Notes: generated from the letters alone by a model not told the origin. A stretch of 64,000 nucleotides of DNA from Algoriphagus boseongensis (GCF_004362805.1 NZ_SNYF01000007.1:62001-126000), one strand, 5' to 3'; numbered from the stretch's first letter, positions 20,489 to 29,850 are shown. Numbers and translations: made by a program.

Positions 20489-21477
20489 AAATCCAGAGAG
20501 ACTCCAAAATTAATTAGGTTTTGGAGCTGAACGGCCTGTTTGCTCGTCCCATCATCTTGCTTGATAAATACATCCTCGTCATAGATGAGCACGGTTTCGA
20601 TTCTGGTCGAAATGAATTTATTGACCTTTAGGCGGATATCTGAACTGAAGTTCACCACCAAGTTCCCAAAGCTTTCATAATTGGAAAACAGGTTGATGTT
20701 GGACCTCCAGGTGACATTTTCCATCAAGATAAAATCAGTGATTTTGGCAGACAGGGAAACGCCGGCCTCAGCTCTGACATTTTCTCCTTTGGTTACCCCA
20801 AAAGCCCCTGCATTACTCAAAGAATCATTGAGAACAATGGTAAATCGGCCTGTAAAAGGAGAGGCAATTATCGAAAGTTTGCTTTTGTCCCGTAGGGTTT
20901 TTCTATAGTTAAGACCCGTGGAGGATTGGATGTATCCCGGTGAAAGTAAGTCTGAGATTTTGGTTCTCAAGTCGGATTCACTTCCAGCAGGACGACTGTA
21001 TTTGTACCCTTCCAAGAGCTGAGTTCGGGCATCAAGTTGAGTGGATAGGTAGTAAGTTTCTGAAAGCTCCCGGCCATAATTACTGGAGAAGACAAAGTTG
21101 TCATTTGTCTTTCGTGTTGGATAAGCCCGGTCATTTTGCTTGCTAAAGCCAAGGTTAAGGGTCATCTGCGTATCCCACACTTTCTTGTCTTTTTTATAAT
21201 TGGCAAAAACCGTTACGCCTGAGTTTAGAGCAAATGAACTTGCACCCCCTGCAGCCCAATTGCTCAAAGTAACCTGCTGAATATTGAGATTATAATTTCC
21301 TCCGGTATTCCAGAAAATTTCTTTCACGGGCTCATCCACCAAAATAGAATCCCCCAGCATGATCAGGGTATCTCCGTTGATCAATACGGTATCAGGTATG
21401 ATCAACCGGTCCTGAGCAAAGCCTTTTGAGCCAAGGAAAAAAAATAAAATTCCAATGAGAACAAGAATTCTAGGCAT
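20485..21477 (-). CDS. DUF3078 protein, probable outer-membrane beta-barrel
   Basis: A 330-aa protein with a signal peptide (residues 1-21, ending in KGFAQ). The region EIFWNTGGNYNLNIQQVTLSNWAAGG matches the DUF3078 family of Bacteroidota. The rest alternates amphipathic beta strands (VFSSNYGRELSETYYLSTQLDART and similar) and ends in an aromatic residue, as outer-membrane barrels do. Function is unknown. It converges on dnaX; the two stop codons overlap by two bases. Confidence 0.85.
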   Translation of the reverse strand: MPRILVLIGILFFFLGSKGFAQDRLIIPDTVLINGDTLIMLGDSILVDEPVKEIFWNTGGNYNLNIQQVTLSNWAAGGASSFALNSGVTVFANYKKDKKVWDTQMTLNLGFSKQNDRAYPTRKTNDNFVFSSNYGRELSETYYLSTQLDARTQLLEGYKYSRPAGSESDLRTKISDLLSPGYIQSSTGLNYRKTLRDKSKLSIIASPFTGRFTIVLNDSLSNAGAFGVTKGENVRAEAGVSLSAKITDFILMENVTWRSNINLFSNYESFGNLVVNFSSDIRLKVNKFISTRIETVLIYDEDVFIKQDDGTSKQAVQLQNLINFGVSLDF

Positions 21478-21500
21478 TCAATAGGGTGGTAAGAGCGATG

Positions 21501-23093
21501 TTAGGGCTTGAAGATAACCAATTTCTGTCCGACGGAAATGATGTTTTGGCTTCCGATTTGGTTCCAAGATTTCAGTTGATCGACTGTCACTCCATACCTT
21601 TTGGATATTGAATACAGGGTTTCTCCTTTGGAAACGGTATGATAAGAGGAGCTGGTAGAAATGGAATTAGTCTCCCTTTCCTCGTATCTGGATTCTGTTT
21701 GCACTGGTTCTTGGTAAGTTTCAGTTGTCGCGATCACAGTTTTTGGGCTTTCCTTAGGCTGAGAAATTGGCACTACTGGGATTTCTTCCCCTCGCTTTCT
21801 TGGTTCTCTTAAATTCAATACCATTCCCGGTTTGAGGTCGGTTTCTTTTCTGATTCGATTTTTGGATTTCAAGGAAGAAAGACGAACTCCATATTTTTGA
21901 GAAATGCTCCAAAGCGATTCTCCAGGCTGCACAATATGAGTTTCTACCTCAGCGCTGGCCTTTTTCTTTTCTGTGTAATAATATTTGCCAATTTCCACTC
22001 GCTCACCAGGCTCCAAGTCATTGAGCTTTCTGAATTTCTTTTCCTTGATTCCAATTTCATCCGCAAACTTGGTTTGAGAAGTTGTTTTGGAAGCTTGTAC
22101 ACCGTCTAGCTCGTTTACTGTAATCTGGTTAGGTTTACTGGCTTGGGTGGTATTTCCGCTAATTCTTGGGTAAGAATTAGCTTGCTTGTAAGCGGGGGAA
22201 TTTTTGGAAGAGGCCGATTGGCTGGAAGTATTGGTCTTAGGCTTTTCCTGATTCTGGGTGATGGCTGGCTGAACAGGCAAGGAGCCAGAAGCAACATAAA
22301 ATAAGGTATATGAACCAGCAGGAACTTTCCCGTTAACCGCCCATTTATTGAATTCTTTGAGATGATCTTCCGAAACTCCAAACCTTTTGGCCAAAGCAGA
22401 AAAGGTAGTTGGCCCTTGGATTTGAACCTCCGCTAATTTTTGATTGGAAGCAAAAACTCCGATTTGACCTTCATAAGCGACCTTATGAGCTAGGAATTTT
22501 TTGAAATACCAATGGCTGTTTCTATCGATCTCGATTACTTTTTTTCCGGAATATTGGTTGCCAAAGTAGGATTTCGCTCCACCCAAGCCCATTTGATAAG
22601 ACACGACTGCAGTCATCCAATTGTCCATGACCGCTTGGTGTTTTTTCAGGTATTTGGCGGCACCTCTTGAGGAAGTAATGATGTTTTTTCTTTCGTCAAC
22701 TTGCCCATCTACCCGAAGTCCGACTTCTTCTGCGGTTCCTTGTTTGAACTGCCAAAATCCAACTGCATTGGAAGTAGAAACCGCATCGGGGATAAGTCCA
22801 CTTTCCTGAATAGCCAAATACTTCAAATCTTCAGGTACGCCTTGGCTTCTCAACTCTCGTTCAATGATCGGCATGTAGAGATTTACCCGGTCTTGTTTGA
22901 TTTTGAAATAGGTTGGATTTCTGTAAAGTGCATCGACATCCAACTGGATTTCGCGTTTAGCCTGAGGATTGATTCGGATTACTAAATCCGCAAATTCTAT
23001 CTCCGAAGGCACTTGAGGGATTTGGGCGAAAAGGTATCCTGACTGGATGAAAAGTAAAAGTGTCCAAATGAAGCTAATTCTTCGGAATTTCAT
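21501..23093 (-). CDS. Lytic transglycosylase with LysM domains (MltD-like)
   Basis: A 530-aa exported enzyme. Residues 1-23 are the signal peptide. The transglycosylase SLT domain spans about 65-200, with catalytic Glu97 in AIQESGL and the GFWQFKQGTA motif. A degenerate LysM lies near 215-260, then a Ser/Thr/Gln-rich linker. Two clear LysM repeats follow at about 384-427 (HIVQPGESLWSISQKYG) and 484-528 (HTVSKGETLYSISKRYG). It cleaves peptidoglycan glycan strands, with LysM binding the wall. It is followed 23 bases later by the DUF3078 gene on the same strand. Confidence 0.94.
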   Translation of the reverse strand: MKFRRISFIWTLLLFIQSGYLFAQIPQVPSEIEFADLVIRINPQAKREIQLDVDALYRNPTYFKIKQDRVNLYMPIIERELRSQGVPEDLKYLAIQESGLIPDAVSTSNAVGFWQFKQGTAEEVGLRVDGQVDERKNIITSSRGAAKYLKKHQAVMDNWMTAVVSYQMGLGGAKSYFGNQYSGKKVIEIDRNSHWYFKKFLAHKVAYEGQIGVFASNQKLAEVQIQGPTTFSALAKRFGVSEDHLKEFNKWAVNGKVPAGSYTLFYVASGSLPVQPAITQNQEKPKTNTSSQSASSKNSPAYKQANSYPRISGNTTQASKPNQITVNELDGVQASKTTSQTKFADEIGIKEKKFRKLNDLEPGERVEIGKYYYTEKKKASAEVETHIVQPGESLWSISQKYGVRLSSLKSKNRIRKETDLKPGMVLNLREPRKRGEEIPVVPISQPKESPKTVIATTETYQEPVQTESRYEERETNSISTSSSYHTVSKGETLYSISKRYGVTVDQLKSWNQIGSQNIISVGQKLVIFKP

Positions 23094-23155
23094 GGGAAAT
23101 ACTAGTCTGGTAAGTTTAGTCCAGATTTAGCAAAAATGATTCCCAATTTGATCTT

Positions 23156-23800
23156 TCAGCGTTTTCTCGCCATTAAAACCCCATCTCGGATAGGAAGTAG
23201 AATATTTTCTACCCTTGGGTCATTCTGAACTTTTTGATTGAAATCCAAAAGTGCCTGAGTGTCTTTGTCGATTTTCTTGCCCTCCTCTATTAAGATTTTA
23301 CCTGACCAGAGGACATTGTCTGCCAGAATAATTCCCCCTTTGCTGACCTTATCGATCACCAAGTCATAATATTCAGCATAGTAAAACTTATCTGCATCTA
23401 TAAACACCATATCAAATGGACCCTCTAGACTTGGGATAATTTCTCTGGCATTTCCCAGGCGGTAGTCGATTTGACTTGCAAGTCCGCTTTCTTTGAAAAA
23501 GCCTCTCACCATGGTTTCCAGTTCATCGTTGATGTCCAAAGTAATTAGCTTTCCTCCGGGTTTGAGTCCTCGGGCAAGGCAAATTCCAGAATACCCGGTA
23601 TAGGTTCCGATTTCCAAGATGGTTTGAGGATTGAGCATTTTGGTAAACAATTCCAGCATTTTACCTTGGAGATGGCCAGAAAGCATTCTTGGCATCAATA
23701 CTTTGGCTTGGGTTTCTCGAGTTATTTTTTTCAAAAGAGCATCTTCCTCAGAAGTATGAGTCTCGCAATAAGCCAGAAGTGCCGGGTCAATAAATTCCAT
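23156..23800 (-). CDS. Class I SAM-dependent O-methyltransferase (COMT-like)
   Basis: A 214-aa methyltransferase of the catechol/caffeoyl-CoA O-methyltransferase type. SAM-binding motif I is ILEIGTYTGYSGICLA (about residues 61-76), motif II includes LITLDIN, and the metal-binding DMVFIDADKFYY is at about 130-141. The acceptor is unknown. It starts one base after the M16 protease stop codon on the same strand, so both are likely co-transcribed. Confidence 0.9.
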   Translation of the reverse strand: MEFIDPALLAYCETHTSEEDALLKKITRETQAKVLMPRMLSGHLQGKMLELFTKMLNPQTILEIGTYTGYSGICLARGLKPGGKLITLDINDELETMVRGFFKESGLASQIDYRLGNAREIIPSLEGPFDMVFIDADKFYYAEYYDLVIDKVSKGGIILADNVLWSGKILIEEGKKIDKDTQALLDFNQKVQNDPRVENILLPIRDGVLMARKR

Positions 23801-23801
23801 T

Positions 23802-25028
23802 TTAAGCAGGGATATAAGTCAAAGTACTCAATTGGCTGGGGTCAAATATTTCCTGGGCAATGTCCTGGATTTCTTCAGAAGTGGTAGACCTGATTTTTTC
23901 AAAAATGAGTTCCAATGGATCTATTTTGTTGTGGTCTATCAGGCTTTTGCCATACACCAGCATCAGGGCAGCATAATTTTCCTCAGCCATAGCCATTTGT
24001 CCAATAGCCTGTTCTTTAGCCATATGGAGTTGAAGTGTCCCCAGTTTTTTATTCCGAAGTTTTTCCATTTCCCGGATTACAATGCTTTGGGCTTTTTTCA
24101 AGGTTTTCTCTTCTGTTCCAAAATAAATCCCAAAAAATCCAGTGTCAGAAAAGGGTTGATAGCTGGATTCAATGCTGTAGACATAGCCGTAGTTTTCCCT
24201 TAGAGAAAGGTTCAATCGGCTATTCATGCTCGGTCCACCCAGAATATTATTGAGCAAATAAAGCTTGTATCGATTGGGATCATGAAGGGAATAAGCGGGT
24301 CTTCCGATCGCGCAGAGTGACTGGGTCACTTCTCTTTCGACGATTTTTGTTTTGGGAGAAAAGCCATGAAAGCCATTTCTCACATATAGGGTGTGTTTGG
24401 GTTGGATTTCTGAAAGTGGTCCCTCGATAGCTTTTAAAGCTTTTTCAAAAGAAATATTCCCCACAATGGAGAAGATGACCTGAGAAGTGTCCAGGTGAGT
24501 GGAAATAAAGTCAAAGAAATCCTGCTGAGAAAATCGGGAAACTGTCTCCTCAGTTCCTAGAATATTTCTTCCCAAAGCATGATTTTCAAAAACCAAGGCA
24601 TCTAACTCATCCTGAATGGAATCATCAGGAGAATCACGGTACATGGCCATTTCTTCCAGAATTACCTGCCTTTCTTTCTCAATCTGTTTTTCTGGAAATG
24701 TACTGTTGAAGGTAATGTCATATAGAAGTTCTGCTGCTTTCGGATAATGATCTTTTAGAACTGAAGCGTAAAAGCAGACTTTCTCCTTGGTGGTATAGGC
24801 GTTGAGCTCCCCACCAAGGGATTCCAGTCGGTTGATGATGTGGAAAGTTTTTCGCTTATGGGTTCCCTTGAAAGCCATATGCTCCCAAAAATGGGTCAGT
24901 CCTTCCTGCTCCTTGTCCTCGTCCCGACTGCCTATATTCAAAATGAAGCCGCAATGGACCAGCCGGGTATGGGTGACCTGTTGATGAACTATCCGGATGC
25001 CGTTTGCAAGTTCTTTGATTTGGTACAT
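23802..25028 (-). CDS. M16 family zinc peptidase (PqqL/MPP-like)
   Basis: A 408-aa single-unit M16 metallopeptidase with the inverted zinc motif HFWEH (His46, Glu49 catalytic, His50). The third ligand is in the LEEMAMYRD segment about 75 residues later. The second, inactive half carries the RNYGYVYS-type substrate-binding region (ENYGYVYSIESSYQP). No signal peptide is visible, so it is probably cytoplasmic. Members degrade short peptides. Its upstream region is shared with the divergent glycosyltransferase gene. Confidence 0.92.
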   Translation of the reverse strand: MYQIKELANGIRIVHQQVTHTRLVHCGFILNIGSRDEDKEQEGLTHFWEHMAFKGTHKRKTFHIINRLESLGGELNAYTTKEKVCFYASVLKDHYPKAAELLYDITFNSTFPEKQIEKERQVILEEMAMYRDSPDDSIQDELDALVFENHALGRNILGTEETVSRFSQQDFFDFISTHLDTSQVIFSIVGNISFEKALKAIEGPLSEIQPKHTLYVRNGFHGFSPKTKIVEREVTQSLCAIGRPAYSLHDPNRYKLYLLNNILGGPSMNSRLNLSLRENYGYVYSIESSYQPFSDTGFFGIYFGTEEKTLKKAQSIVIREMEKLRNKKLGTLQLHMAKEQAIGQMAMAEENYAALMLVYGKSLIDHNKIDPLELIFEKIRSTTSEEIQDIAQEIFDPSQLSTLTYIPA

Positions 25029-25132
25029 GAAATTCAGTTTGAAATTGAAAGTAGCGAAAAAATCAGCTTTTTATCTTCTTTGGAATAGCCTTAAGTTTGT
25101 ATGGTTGGATTTTCTAACAAGAAAATGCCAAG

Positions 25133-25990
25133 ATGAGTTTGGTTCCGCAAATCTATATGTCAAAATCTTCTTCCCTCAAGTCCTCCCTAATCATTTCTGT
25201 CTATAAAAACACGAAGTTTTTGGATGCAGTAATGAAATCAGTGGAGATCCAAACTTTTCGCGATTTTGAGGTGATTATTTCTGAAGATGGAGATAGTGAG
25301 GAGATGAAGAGCTACTTGAGCACGCTTAAAACTTCATTTCCAATTTTACATCTTACCCAAGCAGATGTTGGATGGAGAAAAAATCAAGCACTTAATCGGG
25401 CCATACAAAGCGCAAAGACTGATTGGTTGGTTTTCATTGATGGGGATTGTGTGCTTCATCCTCGATTTATGGAGTTTCATTGGAAACTTTCAGACAAAAA
25501 TTCAATTCTCGCGGGAAAACGAATCAAATTAGATCCTCAAACTTCTGATTTACTTCTCAATGGGGAGCTTGCACTGGAGGAAATGAATAAATTCATCCGG
25601 CAAAATTCTTCCAAAATCAAAAAAGAAGGAGGAAGTTTTGTTGAAGAAGGACTTTTTATTGATCCCAAGGGTTTATTGGGTTTTATTCCAAGATTAAGAA
25701 AAATGAGTCAGCTCAAGGGGTGTAACATGTCCTTTCATCGGGATGCAATTGAAGCGATTAATGGATTTGATGAAGACTATATTCGTCCAGCAGTTGGAGA
25801 GGATATTGATTTGCACTGGAGGTTTGAAGGATTGGGATTCAAATTGAAATCCCTGAGAAATCTAGCGGTTCAATACCATCTTTGGCATAAAGAAAGCTGG
25901 ACCGACCAAGAAGAGAATATGGAAATGATGCGCCTAAATCAGGCGAAAAAACAATTTGTCTGTAAAAACGGAATCAAAAAACTGAATTAA
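25133..25990 (+). CDS. Family 2 glycosyltransferase
   Basis: A 285-aa GT-A fold glycosyltransferase: N-terminal SLIISVYKNTKFLDAV (residues 17-32), the nucleotide-sugar DxD-type motif FIDGDCVLHPRF and the acceptor region GEDIDLHWRFEGLGFKLKSL. It resembles Bacteroidota GT2 enzymes (galactosyltransferase-like C-terminal half) that decorate surface polysaccharides. A second in-frame ATG at 25157 could be the true start because the core begins at residue 17. It is followed eight bases later by pepP. Confidence 0.88.
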   Translation: MSLVPQIYMSKSSSLKSSLIISVYKNTKFLDAVMKSVEIQTFRDFEVIISEDGDSEEMKSYLSTLKTSFPILHLTQADVGWRKNQALNRAIQSAKTDWLVFIDGDCVLHPRFMEFHWKLSDKNSILAGKRIKLDPQTSDLLLNGELALEEMNKFIRQNSSKIKKEGGSFVEEGLFIDPKGLLGFIPRLRKMSQLKGCNMSFHRDAIEAINGFDEDYIRPAVGEDIDLHWRFEGLGFKLKSLRNLAVQYHLWHKESWTDQEENMEMMRLNQAKKQFVCKNGIKKLN

Positions 25991-25997
25991 GAAGAAA

Positions 25998-27287
25998 ATG
26001 AAATACACTTCCCTAACCAAAGAACTTTACATCCGAAACCGGGATAAGTTTGCTACCAAAATGGCAAAGAATTCCGTGGCAATTTTTAACTCAAATGACA
26101 TCATGCCGACAAATGCAGATGGTACGATGAAATTTCGCCAAAACAATGATCTTTTTTATTTATCCGGGATAGATCAGGAGGAAACTATTCTTTTGGTCGC
26201 TCCGGATTGCCCCAATCCTGCGTGGAGGGAAGTTTTGTTTCTTAGAGAAACGAATGAGCATATCGCCGTTTGGGAAGGACATAAATACACCAAAGAGGAA
26301 GCAGAGGCTGCTTCAGGGATTAAAAATATCCAATGGTTATCTGGCTTTGAGTTGATTTTCAATTCCGTAATGGCGCTTTCAGAACGAGTTTACCTGAATA
26401 CCAATGAGCACCTGAGAGCAGGAGTGGTAGTGGAGACTAGAGATGCCCGGTTTATCAAATCCTGCAAGGAAAAATTCCCGCTTCACGAATACGAAAGAGC
26501 CGCTCCGATCATGCACGAACTAAGAGCTGTGAAGGAGCAGGAGGAAATTGATCAAATGCAGATTGCCTGTGATATTACTGAGAAAGGATTTCGAAGAGTT
26601 CTTTCTTTTTTGAAGCCGGGAGTGACAGAATACGAAATCGAGGCAGAATTCATCCACGAGTTTATCCGAAATCGAAGCAAAGGCTTTGCCTATGAGCCTA
26701 TAATTGCCTCTGGACCTTCAGCTTGTGTTTTACATTATATAGAAAACAACAAGGCCTGCAATGCCGGTGAGTTAATCCTTTTAGACGTAGGAGCAGAGTA
26801 TGGCAACTACAATGCCGACATGACTCGGACTATTCCGGTGAGTGGTAGATTTACCAAAAGACAACGTGAGGTATACGATGCTGTTTTGAGAGTGGAGCGG
26901 CAAGCAGCTTCCATGCTTCGGCCTGGAGTGACCATTCAGGAATATCACAAGGAAGTTGGCTTGATCATGCAGTCTGAATTGGTCGGATTGGGATTAATTG
27001 ACCAAACGGACATAAAAAATCAGGATCCGAATTGGCCAGCGTATAAAAAGTACTTTATGCATGGAACTTCTCATCACTTGGGTTTGGATGTGCATGATGT
27101 AGGAACGATGCATTTCCCGATCAAGCCAGGAATGGTATTTACGGTAGAGCCTGGGATTTATATTCCAGAGGAAGGTTTTGGCATTCGACTGGAAAACAAT
27201 ATTGTCGTACAGCAGGAAGGATATTTTGACTTGATGAGAAATATTCCCATCGAGGCGGAAGAAATAGAGGAATTGATGAATTCCTGA
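25998..27287 (+). CDS. pepP: Xaa-Pro aminopeptidase
   Basis: A 429-aa M24B metallopeptidase that removes an N-terminal residue preceding proline. Residues 1-170 are the creatinase-like N-domain. The pita-bread catalytic domain follows, with metal ligands visible in LDVGAEYGNYNADMTRTIP (two Asp), HGTSHHLGLDVHD (His), EPGIYIP (Glu) and GIRLENN (Glu). Length agrees with the E. coli type (about 440 aa). A perfect hairpin terminator follows. Confidence 0.95.
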   Translation: MKYTSLTKELYIRNRDKFATKMAKNSVAIFNSNDIMPTNADGTMKFRQNNDLFYLSGIDQEETILLVAPDCPNPAWREVLFLRETNEHIAVWEGHKYTKEEAEAASGIKNIQWLSGFELIFNSVMALSERVYLNTNEHLRAGVVVETRDARFIKSCKEKFPLHEYERAAPIMHELRAVKEQEEIDQMQIACDITEKGFRRVLSFLKPGVTEYEIEAEFIHEFIRNRSKGFAYEPIIASGPSACVLHYIENNKACNAGELILLDVGAEYGNYNADMTRTIPVSGRFTKRQREVYDAVLRVERQAASMLRPGVTIQEYHKEVGLIMQSELVGLGLIDQTDIKNQDPNWPAYKKYFMHGTSHHLGLDVHDVGTMHFPIKPGMVFTVEPGIYIPEEGFGIRLENNIVVQQEGYFDLMRNIPIEAEEIEELMNS

Positions 27288-27293
27288 TAAAAG

Positions 27294-27332
27294 GAAAAAC
27301 CCTCTCAAAAATTAATTTGAGAGGGTTTTTTT
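27294..27332. terminator. Bidirectional terminator, copy 1 of a 38-bp identical repeat
   Basis: The stem AACCCTCTCAAA pairs with TTTGAGAGGGTT around a short AT loop, with A5 on one side and T7 on the other. It lies between convergent pepP and the DUF4221 gene. The same 38 bases recur at 28847-28884. Confidence 0.9.
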
Positions 27333-27336
27333 ATGA

Positions 27337-28494
27337 TTATTCTTTTTTTTCTACAAATTCTAAAAGTTCGAATTTAATTTCATCTTCCTTAATTTCTGGA
27401 TTGAGTGGATGGCTTGTTGAAATGTAAATTCCTTCAGGTGTTATAAAATAGTCGAAAGGATGATATCTGTTCGCAGGAAATGGAGTTTCGCTCATTAGGT
27501 TGAGATCTTTATCAAAAACCTGAATGGAAAAAGGTCCTGAATGGTTCCTCATGTCTGAGGGTGAAACACTTTCATCTTGTTCATAGGGATGAAAAGCAAA
27601 TCTGATAAATACCTCCCGATAAGGATCGTATTCTAAACTTTCATAATGAGGACTGTAATAAGAGTATTTTCTAAAGTCTAGACCATCACCTTTTAGGGGG
27701 AACAGTGGAAGAGATTCTGGTAAATAATCACTTTTCCCATTGACAGATTGAAGGGAATCTCCCAATTCCTCCACAAAAAATAACCGATGATCTCCGAAAA
27801 GGGAGTACACATATTTTCCAGCTCCTTTTGCAATTGAGGCCTCAAATAGTTTCAATCCATCTGGCATGTAGTCTTTTGGGAATTTGAAATCCAAAAACCA
27901 TGTTTTTCCTGTTTTCAAGTCAATTTCATAGGCCAATTCTTTTTCTTGAAGTTCACTTTGGGTCATATTCTGAAGTGGTCCATAGAAATGGGTTTTTACC
28001 AGAAGCCGGTTATTTTCTAAAATCGGAGGACTGGAAAAGTATGCGTTATGGATAAAAGCTGGACTATATTGATCAGGCGTTTGATAAGCTAATTTGCTTT
28101 TGATTCTCCCAGAAGTATCAATCAAGGTTATTTGTGGCTCAAGCTGATTAAAAAGAAAAATGCTGTCCACAGAATGTGGATAGATTCCCATAATATCTAA
28201 CACCCCAAAAGGACCTTCATATTCAAATTTTAAATCCTTTACTTTCTTTCTTGAATTAAGATCATAAATCTGAATACTGTTTTGCATCCAGTTGAGACTA
28301 AATAAGAAATTTTCTTCTTGTAAATAGGTCAAACCATCACTGATATTGGAGCTGCTGTCGTCAATAGGTAGAATTAACTGAATTTGAGACTCATTTAACT
28401 CAAAATTTTTGGATTCTTTATCTGACTTTTTGCAAGAATAAAAGGTTAATCCTAAACAAGAAATAATTAAAAGAAAGAGGAATGATTTTTTCAT
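27337..28494 (-). CDS. DUF4221 lipoprotein, six-bladed beta-propeller-like
   Basis: The ATG at 28494 gives 385 aa with a lipoprotein signal (MKKSFLFLLI...FYSC, Cys21); the longer frame up to 28539 only adds non-conserved codons. The mature part has repeated propeller-like strands (SIQIYDLNSRKK, PQITLIDTSGR, IQVFDKDLNLMSE) and fits the DUF4221 group related to the 6-bladed BF-type proteins of Bacteroidota. Function is unknown. The region is AT-richer than its surroundings. It is preceded 51 bases upstream by a gene for a small exported cysteine peptide on the same strand. Confidence 0.75.
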   Translation of the reverse strand: MKKSFLFLLIISCLGLTFYSCKKSDKESKNFELNESQIQLILPIDDSSSNISDGLTYLQEENFLFSLNWMQNSIQIYDLNSRKKVKDLKFEYEGPFGVLDIMGIYPHSVDSIFLFNQLEPQITLIDTSGRIKSKLAYQTPDQYSPAFIHNAYFSSPPILENNRLLVKTHFYGPLQNMTQSELQEKELAYEIDLKTGKTWFLDFKFPKDYMPDGLKLFEASIAKGAGKYVYSLFGDHRLFFVEELGDSLQSVNGKSDYLPESLPLFPLKGDGLDFRKYSYYSPHYESLEYDPYREVFIRFAFHPYEQDESVSPSDMRNHSGPFSIQVFDKDLNLMSETPFPANRYHPFDYFITPEGIYISTSHPLNPEIKEDEIKFELLEFVEKKE

Positions 28495-28545
28495 AAATGA
28501 ATGGATTAATGATAAGGCAGGGGAGAACTCCCCTGCCAAAAACTA

Positions 28546-28725
28546 TTATTGCTCACCAGGACATAATCTGGTACAACTCCCAAATCCCTGTGGATCACAA
28601 TACTTGGATGGATAGGTCACATCATAAGCAGTTGGGCAAGCAGCATCCGCTTTTTGAATTGGAAGAAACATGGCTAATCCCAGCCCAAAAATGCTGGCAA
28701 ACAGAATTTTTTTTACGTTTTTCAT
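28546..28725 (-). CDS. Small exported four-cysteine peptide, NVEALA-like arrangement
   Basis: The ATG at 28725 gives 59 aa. Residues 1-28 form a classical signal peptide (basic start, hydrophobic core, ADA cleavage motif). The mature part of about 31 residues contains Cys30, Cys43, Cys51 and Cys55 and ends in CTRLCPGEQ. I do not recognise a named family. The size, the signal and the location next to a propeller-type lipoprotein resemble the NVEALA peptides of Bacteroides; that link is inference. Two disulfides or a metal site are possible. Confidence 0.65.
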   Translation of the reverse strand: MKNVKKILFASIFGLGLAMFLPIQKADAACPTAYDVTYPSKYCDPQGFGSCTRLCPGEQ

Positions 28726-28846
28726 TTTTTTAAAGAATTGATTGTTGAAAAAACTTTTGGCCAAAAGTGGCTAACCGACTAGTTAGTTAATGCTATTATA
28801 TTATTATTATTAGGCAAATAGTTTTAATTTTTTTTTTTAATTAAAA

Positions 28847-28884
28847 GAAAAACCCTCTCAAAAATTAATTTGAGAGGGTTTTTT
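28847..28884 (-). terminator. Terminator of tsf, copy 2 of the 38-bp identical repeat
   Basis: Same stem (AACCCTCTCAAA / TTTGAGAGGGTT) and loop as at 27294, lying 20 bases beyond the tsf stop codon. It is symmetric enough to work on both strands. Confidence 0.9.
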
Positions 28885-28903
28885 GATTTAGAGAATTTGG
28901 AGA

Positions 28904-29734
28904 TTATCCGATAGAAATTCTCTTGAACGTATTTACTGTCAAGCCTTTGCTTACACCGTCAAGGTATTGAGCGATAGACTTGGAGTTGTCTTTTACGAAT
29001 TGCTGGCTCAACAAGGTGTTTTCCTTGTAAAACTTCTGAAGCTTACCCATTGCGATTTTTTCCAACATCTCTTCTGGCTTACCTTCAGCTCTAGCCTGCT
29101 CCTTACCGATTTCGATTTCTCTTTCGATCATAGAAGCGTCTACTCCATCCTTGTCTACAGCTACTGGATTCATAGCAGCGATTTGCATAGCTACGTCTTT
29201 TCCAGCATCTTCTACATCAGCACCGGAAGTATTGACCATACCTACCAATACGCCCAATTTACCATTGGAGTGGATGTAAGGAACAACTTTCTCAGCATTA
29301 ACTACTTCGTAGTGAGAGATCTCGATTTTCTCACCGATTTTACCGGTCATTTCAATGATTTTCTCAGCTACAGTGATATTATCAAATGGAAGAGCGAGGA
29401 TTTGCTCAACTGTAGTAGCGTTGTTAGCTACTGCAAGGTCAATCAATGTATTGGCGAAACCACCGAATTCTTCATTTTTTGCTACGAAGTCAGTCTCGCA
29501 AGTCAAAGAAAGTAGAATGCCTTTTGCGCCATTATTAGCTACTCGAGTTACTACTACTCCTTCTTTGGTTTCACGGTCAGCTCTGGAAGCAGATACTTTT
29601 TGACCTTTTTTTCTGAGGATGTCTACTGCTTTTTCGAAGTCGCCTTCAGCTTCTGTCAAAGCTTTTTTGCAGTCCATCATACCGGCACCGGTCATTTGTC
29701 TCAGTTTGTTTACGTCTTGTGCAGTAATTGCCAT
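28904..29734 (-). CDS. tsf: Elongation factor Ts
   Basis: This guanine-nucleotide exchange factor recycles EF-Tu during translation. It is 276 aa, with a UBA-like N-domain (VNKLRQMTGAGMMDCKKALTEA, residues 8-29) and the EF-Tu-contacting TDFV motif in CETDFVAKNEEF near residue 80. The dimerisation core follows. It lies downstream of rpsB as usual, but a perfect 14-bp hairpin and a second palindrome separate them, suggesting partial uncoupling of its expression. Confidence 0.98.
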   Translation of the reverse strand: MAITAQDVNKLRQMTGAGMMDCKKALTEAEGDFEKAVDILRKKGQKVSASRADRETKEGVVVTRVANNGAKGILLSLTCETDFVAKNEEFGGFANTLIDLAVANNATTVEQILALPFDNITVAEKIIEMTGKIGEKIEISHYEVVNAEKVVPYIHSNGKLGVLVGMVNTSGADVEDAGKDVAMQIAAMNPVAVDKDGVDASMIEREIEIGKEQARAEGKPEEMLEKIAMGKLQKFYKENTLLSQQFVKDNSKSIAQYLDGVSKGLTVNTFKRISIG

Positions 29735-29798
29735 GTTGTGATCAGTTTTATATCAACGATTAATAAATTCATTCAAAGTCTCCGTCTCAGATTTTTAA

Positions 29799-29816
29799 CT
29801 CAAAATCGATTTTGAG
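29799..29816. repeat. 18-bp perfect palindrome in the rpsB-tsf gap
   Basis: CTCAAAATCGATTTTGAG reads the same on both strands. It can form a 7-bp stem with a TCGA loop or serve as a dimeric protein-binding site. It lies 65-82 bases upstream of tsf. Confidence 0.6.
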
Positions 29817-29850
29817 GGAACTTGAGAGTCGAGAAGATTGAGTAAAAACA

